Assembly (NCBI GenBank): GCA_041859375.1
Contig: JBHEKP010000155.1
Span: forward strand, 1 to 34,552
Direction: 5' to 3'
DNA: 34,552 nt
Source of the DNA: JBHEKP01 sp041859375
GTDB taxonomy: Bacteria; Hydrogenedentota; Hydrogenedentia; Hydrogenedentales; CAITNO01
Shown here: in pieces, positions 30,667 to 34,552 of the stretch
Layout of the letters: each line of letters begins with the position of its first letter
Position numbering within the stretch: position 1 is the first letter of the stretch
Translations under genes and position numbers: made by a program
The notes under the pieces: model-generated
What the model was told of the DNA's origin: nothing
What the model saw: only the letters and a program-made list of their open reading frames with translations
The model's database searches: none

Positions 30667-32592
30667 ATGCTGACAGGGATGGCCGGGGCGGTGGAATCGT
30701 TGTTTGGTCTGCCGCTGCGTTTCGTCCTGCCCGTTGCCGCAGTGGTGCTGGCCTGCGGTTTCGCGTTGCTGGCGCGCCCGGCGGTGCGGCTGCTCACGGG
30801 GGAAAAAGGCGCCGCCTTTGCCAGGGGGCTCCTGTCGGCCTTCCTGGCCTTTGCTGCGCTTCTCGCCGTGGAGAACTACCGCGCCACGGACTACTACCGC
30901 TACGGCAGTTACCTGAACGCCTACGAGTTCTACCACTATTACCTCGGCTCCAAATACGCCCGTGAACTCGGATACACCCGGCTCTACGCGGCGTCGCTGA
31001 TTGCGGATGACGAGACCGGCAGAAAATGGGCGCATAAGACCGGCACCATCCGTGACCTCTCCACCGGCGGCTATGTGGACCACAAAAAGGTGCTGCAAAA
31101 CAGGGACGAGGTAAAAAAACATTTCACCCCGCCGCGCTGGGAGGAGTTCAAAAAGGACATCCGCTGGTTCAAGGGCAGAATGGTGGCGGCGCGGTGGGGT
31201 GGGGTGCTGCGGGACAAGGGATACAACGGCACCCCCGTGTGGGGGATGGTTGTGGGTAGCCTGCTCACCAACCGCATTTCCACGGACAGTGGCGCGGGCA
31301 TGATGTTTCTGGCGCTGCTGGATCCGCTGCTGATCGCGCTGGCCTTCGGCGCGGTGGTGTGGGCCTTCGGCCCGCGCGCGGCGTGCATGTTCCTGCTGCT
31401 GCTGGGCACCCACTACATGATGAAATGGTGGCACATGAAGGGTGCGCTTCTGCGCACCGACTGGGTCATGTGCGCCGTGATTTCGGTGTGCTGCATGAAA
31501 CGGGGCCGCCACGGCGCGGCGGGGGGCTTCCTGGCCTTCGCCGTACTTTCGCGCATTTTTCCCGCCGTGCTCCTTTTCGGACCCGGCGCGCGCTGGACGT
31601 CGCAGTTGCTGGGGCACCGGCTGGCCCTTTCGCACCCCGCTTTTGCCGCATGGATGGAAAACATTCCCGCCCGCCGCAGGACTGCCGTCCGCGCGGCGCT
31701 TTGGGCGGCGGCGTTGGGCGCCCTGTGGTGCGTATGGCGCTTTGTCTCCGGCTCCGTGGCCGCATGGCTGGCCGCGCCGGGCCACCCGCCCTTCCTGCTT
31801 GTGTGGCCCGAAAACACCAACATCGGGTTGCATCTTGTGCAGATGGCGGGGGGCGGGCTGCTTGCGGTGGCGGGGGTGGTGCTGCTGGTCACCGCAGTGC
31901 GCGGCCACTGGCGCGGCGGGCTGGACCGCCGCTGGCTGCGTTTTTTCGCCGTCTTCGCCCTGGTTGCCGCGCTTCTGGGCGGTTCCTCCGCGCTCTTCTG
32001 GCGCGGCACCGACGTGTGGCCGGGCTATGTCACCAAAATCGGCGCGCACAACAGCGGCATCAGCGAGTGGCGCGTGGGCTACAAGTATGTTTTCATGGCC
32101 GACTGGTCCAAGAACACGGACCTGCTCTCCAAACCGGCGCGGAACTGGACACCCGTGCTGAACGTGGAACGCTACAACAAGGGTCTGGAGGCGTGGTGGC
32201 GCACCCAGTTGCTGGTGCTGGCCCTGACCTTTCTGGCGGCGCTGGGGATGCGGGACCACCGCGCCCTGCTGCTCGGCTTCACGCCCCTCTTTTTTCTGGC
32301 CTCGCCCACCTACTACTACTACATCATGCTTCTCCTGCCGCTGCTGTTTTTCGCGGAGCGCATGGAGGAGCCCGCCCACACCGCCGGGCTGGCGCTGATG
32401 TTTTTCACGGCCATGAGCGGCTACTGGTTCTACGCGCTCTGGAGGCAGGGCTACGGCACCTACTACTGGCTGTCGGTGCAGGTGATGGTCATGTGCCTGT
32501 ACATGGTCATGCTTGGCTGGCGGGAGTCGCTGGAAACGCTGGCCGCCCGGCGCGGCGTCAAATGCCCGGACCGCCCATGCCCATCTGGCTGA
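30667..32592 (+). CDS. Polytopic GT-C-like membrane protein, probable lipid-linked sugar glycosyltransferase
   Basis: The 641-aa protein has about eleven to thirteen membrane helices. The first outer loop holds an aromatic and acidic stretch, YGSYLNAYEFYHYYLGSK followed by YTRLYAASLIADDE. That is the place where GT-C enzymes (for example GT87 family) keep their catalytic acid, and I recall similar proteins in myxobacteria and Hydrogenedentota. A later outer loop is rich in Trp, Lys and Tyr. The ATG at 30667 with GGAG at 30654-30657 is favoured over an earlier ATG at 30652. The C-terminus overlaps the end of the next, convergent gene by 35 bases. The glycosyltransferase role is inference from layout. 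Confidence 0.65.
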   Translation: MLTGMAGAVESLFGLPLRFVLPVAAVVLACGFALLARPAVRLLTGEKGAAFARGLLSAFLAFAALLAVENYRATDYYRYGSYLNAYEFYHYYLGSKYARELGYTRLYAASLIADDETGRKWAHKTGTIRDLSTGGYVDHKKVLQNRDEVKKHFTPPRWEEFKKDIRWFKGRMVAARWGGVLRDKGYNGTPVWGMVVGSLLTNRISTDSGAGMMFLALLDPLLIALAFGAVVWAFGPRAACMFLLLLGTHYMMKWWHMKGALLRTDWVMCAVISVCCMKRGRHGAAGGFLAFAVLSRIFPAVLLFGPGARWTSQLLGHRLALSHPAFAAWMENIPARRRTAVRAALWAAALGALWCVWRFVSGSVAAWLAAPGHPPFLLVWPENTNIGLHLVQMAGGGLLAVAGVVLLVTAVRGHWRGGLDRRWLRFFAVFALVAALLGGSSALFWRGTDVWPGYVTKIGAHNSGISEWRVGYKYVFMADWSKNTDLLSKPARNWTPVLNVERYNKGLEAWWRTQLLVLALTFLAALGMRDHRALLLGFTPLFFLASPTYYYYIMLLLPLLFFAERMEEPAHTAGLALMFFTAMSGYWFYALWRQGYGTYYWLSVQVMVMCLYMVMLGWRESLETLAARRGVKCPDRPCPSG

Positions 32593-33700
32593 CCTCGGGC
32601 AGCTTGTCCTCGTAGATTTCCACGCCGTTTTCCCCGCGGAGCTGCTCCATCATCTTGCCCACCAGCAGCGGCGCGGCCAGCAGCGGCTTCGCCTCCTCCA
32701 TGGTGAGGGTCTTCTCCGGCTTGTGGGTGGACACGCGCAGCACCAGATAGGCGTCGGGCATGTTCACCGAGCGGGTGCGCCCCTGGCTGTCCTGCGCCAC
32801 CTGCTGGTACGCGGGCAGGTACACGGGGCCGATGATGGTGCCCGGCCCGGACCCGGAGGCCGTGTCCCAGAATCCCTTGAAGCGTTCCAGCGCGGGGTTG
32901 TTCGCGATGCCGGACTCAATCACATAACTCATGTTTTCCGCCTTGCCCTTCAGCAGATGCTCGTCCACCAGCGCGTCAAAAGACTCGCCCTGGTCCAGCC
33001 GCCTGCGCACCTCCGCGGCGCGCGCCGGCGCGTCGGGCAGGGCGGCGGGGAAGCGCACCGCGAGGAAGGTCATTTCCTCCAGGGTCTTCATGGTCTCCCC
33101 GGCCATGCGGTACTCGCGGGCAAGCTCCTCGTCGGAGACGGTGATTTTTCCCTCCTTGTAGGCGGTTGCCGCCAGGTACTCCACCGCCTTGTCGCCGAGC
33201 ATCCTTTCCAGCGTGCGGTCCGTGTCCTCGTCAATCAGGTCCTTCTGGAACTGGAGCCGCTCGGCGGTCAGGTCATACTGCCGCATCAACGGTGTGGACT
33301 CGCCGTTCGCCGGCACCTGCATGGCCCACATGGCGCGCAGGTGGTCCCCCTCGTCGCCGCTTTCGCGGAAATACTGCTCCCGCGCCGCGTCGCGGGGGAT
33401 GTCGATCTTTCCCTCGTCCTTCAGTTTTTTGCCGAGTGGAATTTTGATGCCCGCGTCAATGTGCTGGTTCAGGATGCGCAGCAGGTCGCCCTTGCTCTGG
33501 ATTTTCGGCCGCTCCGTGTCGGCCATCTCGCGGATGAGCTTGAAGAGGTCGCCGCGGGTGATGAATTTGTCGCCCACCTTGGCGATGCGGATGCGGTCCT
33601 TGTCGATAATCTGCCCGCAGCCGGGCATTCCGCCCGCGCAAAACGCCGCCACACCGGCCAGCGCCAGCCCAGAAACCGCCGTCTTGAAAAAGCCCGTCAT
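32558..33700 (-). CDS. SurA/PpiC-like periplasmic lipoprotein
   Basis: The 380-aa protein has a leader with a probable lipobox (GMPGC, Cys28). A SurA_N-like helical domain starts IRIAKVGDKFITRGDLFKLI, and a PpiC/parvulin-like segment lies about residues 210-350 (EMTFLAVRFPA, LDQGESFDALVDEHLLKGKA, PDAYLVLRVSTHKPE). It looks like a chaperone for exported proteins; the rotamase residues are not obvious, so activity may be lost. The tail ends QMGMGGPGI. AAGGAG seven bases ahead of the ATG sets the start. It shares no clear identity with the parvulin lipoprotein at 8.2-9.5 kb beyond the domain plan. Confidence 0.75.
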   Translation of the reverse strand: MTGFFKTAVSGLALAGVAAFCAGGMPGCGQIIDKDRIRIAKVGDKFITRGDLFKLIREMADTERPKIQSKGDLLRILNQHIDAGIKIPLGKKLKDEGKIDIPRDAAREQYFRESGDEGDHLRAMWAMQVPANGESTPLMRQYDLTAERLQFQKDLIDEDTDRTLERMLGDKAVEYLAATAYKEGKITVSDEELAREYRMAGETMKTLEEMTFLAVRFPAALPDAPARAAEVRRRLDQGESFDALVDEHLLKGKAENMSYVIESGIANNPALERFKGFWDTASGSGPGTIIGPVYLPAYQQVAQDSQGRTRSVNMPDAYLVLRVSTHKPEKTLTMEEAKPLLAAPLLVGKMMEQLRGENGVEIYEDKLPEVSQMGMGGPGI

Positions 33701-33734
33701 GGTGCCGCTCCTTGACTTGTGTTTGCGGTTCCTA

Positions 33735-33743
33735 TGGTATCAT
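33735..33743 (+). promoter_or_regulatory. Extended -10 promoter candidate
   Basis: TGG followed by TATCAT at 33738-33743 makes an extended -10 element. No clear -35 is seen. It would give a transcript beginning near 33750 and reading into the 29-codon ORF. Confidence 0.35.
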
Positions 33744-33804
33744 AAGAGCCGAATTGAGGAGATAATCCGGCGTCGGGGTGCCGCGCCGGGCGGGAGCGTG
33801 AAAC

Positions 33805-33894
33805 ATGTGGCTTTACCTGCTGTTCATGGCGCTGCTTGCGGCGGTCGTGTTCCTGTGGGCGTTGATGGCCTTTCTGGACGACGACCATTCCTGA
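33805..33894 (+). CDS. Candidate 29-aa single-helix membrane peptide
   Basis: The ORF has a Shine-Dalgarno GGGAG at 33792-33796, eight bases ahead of the ATG. The peptide is a single hydrophobic helix of about 23 residues starting MWLYLLFMALL, ending with an acidic DDDHS tail. That is the shape of many small bacterial membrane proteins that modify larger complexes. It has an extended -10 promoter candidate upstream, lies divergent from the SurA-like gene, and stops about 30 bases before the end of the GH27 gene. It is too short to judge by family, but the ribosome site and membrane pattern support it. Confidence 0.45.
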   Translation: MWLYLLFMALLAAVVFLWALMAFLDDDHS

Positions 33895-33921
33895 ACCGGT
33901 GTTCACATCGCGCGGGGGCGC

Positions 33922-34552
33922 TTATTTCACGGAAAAGCGGAACATCGCCGCGCCGTGGCGGGGCACATGGGTTGAGAAGGACTCCTGAAACACACCAAGG
34001 TCCTTTTTCAGCCACAGGTCGCGCACGGCGGCCTCCCCGGCCAGATCCAGATCTCCAAAGCGCGCCGTCACCTCCGCGCCCCTGCGGCCCCGGTTGAACA
34101 GGCCCACCGCCAGAGAACCGTCGGCGAGTGGGCGCGCCCACACCTCCCGGTCGCCGTCCCGCGCCCTGCGCCAGCCCTGCCTGCCCAGCGCGTCCTGGTT
34201 CACCGCAATCACCTCACTGTTCATGAGCAGACTGCGCGTGAATTCATCCAGCCGGGTCACATCGCAGCTCAGAATCAGCGGTGCGGCGAGGATGCTCCAC
34301 AGGGTCATCTGGGTGATTTGCTCGTTGGGCGAGAGCCGCGTCGGGCGCGGTTTCGACGCCATGCCCAGCATACCCGCCTGAATCATGTCGGGATCGTTCC
34401 ACCGGCCCGGCCCGGACCAGCGCTCCAGCCCGTTCTGGCCGAAGCCGATGTTGGACATCACGCCCCAGAGGTCGCCGCCGTCGTCCGTCGTGCGCCACAG
34501 GTTGCCGCCCGCCTCCGCGCCCCATTCCCACACGTTCTGGCGGCCGTACTGG
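33922..34552 (-). CDS. C-terminal part of a GH27 alpha-galactosidase-like enzyme
   Basis: The frame stays open to the end of the window, so the start and the catalytic nucleophile (usually YxKYD) lie outside. What is seen is the second half of the barrel and the C-terminal beta domain: W-E-W-G then NLWRTTDD, GRWNDPDMIQAG with the acid/base aspartate of the family, NEQITQMTLWSILAAPLILSCD and EVIAVNQDALGRQG. These are standard GH27 signatures. It would cut alpha-galactosides or related glycans. The last part (DGSLAVGLFNRG) is the C-terminal beta-sandwich. A secretion signal cannot be judged here. Confidence 0.92.
   Translation of the reverse strand, partial: QYGRQNVWEWGAEAGGNLWRTTDDGGDLWGVMSNIGFGQNGLERWSGPGRWNDPDMIQAGMLGMASKPRPTRLSPNEQITQMTLWSILAAPLILSCDVTRLDEFTRSLLMNSEVIAVNQDALGRQGWRRARDGDREVWARPLADGSLAVGLFNRGRRGAEVTARFGDLDLAGEAAVRDLWLKKDLGVFQESFSTHVPRHGAAMFRFSVK

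Noticed and set aside
30631..32379. 582-codon open frame on the minus strand opposite the GT-C-like gene
   Set aside because: Composition is Gln/Arg/Gly/His-rich with no domain; the plus-strand frame has clear membrane helices.

Overview
This window comes from a GC-rich, Gram-negative-type bacterium. Supporting signs are several lipoproteins with clean lipoboxes, periplasmic SurA/parvulin-like chaperones, a c-type multihaem peroxidase, a class A RNase P RNA and good Shine-Dalgarno sites. The mix of a GH172 (DUF2961) protein, a GH27 alpha-galactosidase, a Gfo/Idh/MocA dehydrogenase, a C45 acyltransferase-like hydrolase and a MauG-type peroxidase is typical of glycan-degrading lineages such as Hydrogenedentota and the Planctomycetes-Verrucomicrobia-Lentisphaerae group. 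I lean to Hydrogenedentota, but no 16S gene is present and this is inference. No phage, insertion sequence, CRISPR array or island boundary was seen. The window reads as core chromosome with some accessory catabolic genes.

Left part (1-11.6 kb): the tail of a probable radical SAM protein; a secreted tri-haem cytochrome c peroxidase closed by a strong terminator; a C45-type hydrolase; a 57-aa membrane protein; a very large secreted protein of unknown function (1130 aa); a Gfo/Idh/MocA dehydrogenase; and a parvulin lipoprotein. On the minus strand, a single-domain response regulator, a GH172 enzyme and a tiny cysteine-cluster protein probably form one unit behind a near-consensus promoter.

Middle (11.6-25 kb): a minus-strand lipid block holds a MarR regulator, an LplT-Aas type three-domain fusion (MFS + PlsC acyltransferase + acyl-ACP synthetase) and a membrane-anchored alpha/beta hydrolase. 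A TIGR01777 epimerase is divergent from it. An orphan PilC/GspF protein with a clear promoter and terminator follows, then a tRNA-Leu with the unusual anticodon AAG. Next comes a minus-strand chain: a helicase fusing a JAMM/RadC-like metalloprotease module to a DinG/XPD helicase, phosphoglucose isomerase, and a TPR-like membrane protein that overlaps pgi by four bases.

Right part (25-34.5 kb): two small lipoproteins, a membrane-anchored TPR protein with an Ala-Pro-Glu tail, the RNase P RNA, and the classic yceD-rpmF-plsX-fabG run linking ribosome protein L32 with lipid synthesis. These are followed by a polytopic GT-C-like membrane protein, a second SurA/PpiC-like lipoprotein, a 29-codon membrane peptide and the C-terminal part of a GH27 alpha-galactosidase.

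The best candidates for something new are the JAMM-DinG fusion, the A34-bearing tRNA-Leu, the small ferredoxin-motif protein next to GH172, the 29-aa membrane peptide, the large orphan secreted protein, and the divergent acyltransferase motif III in the LplT-Aas fusion. I see no clearly new multi-gene system.
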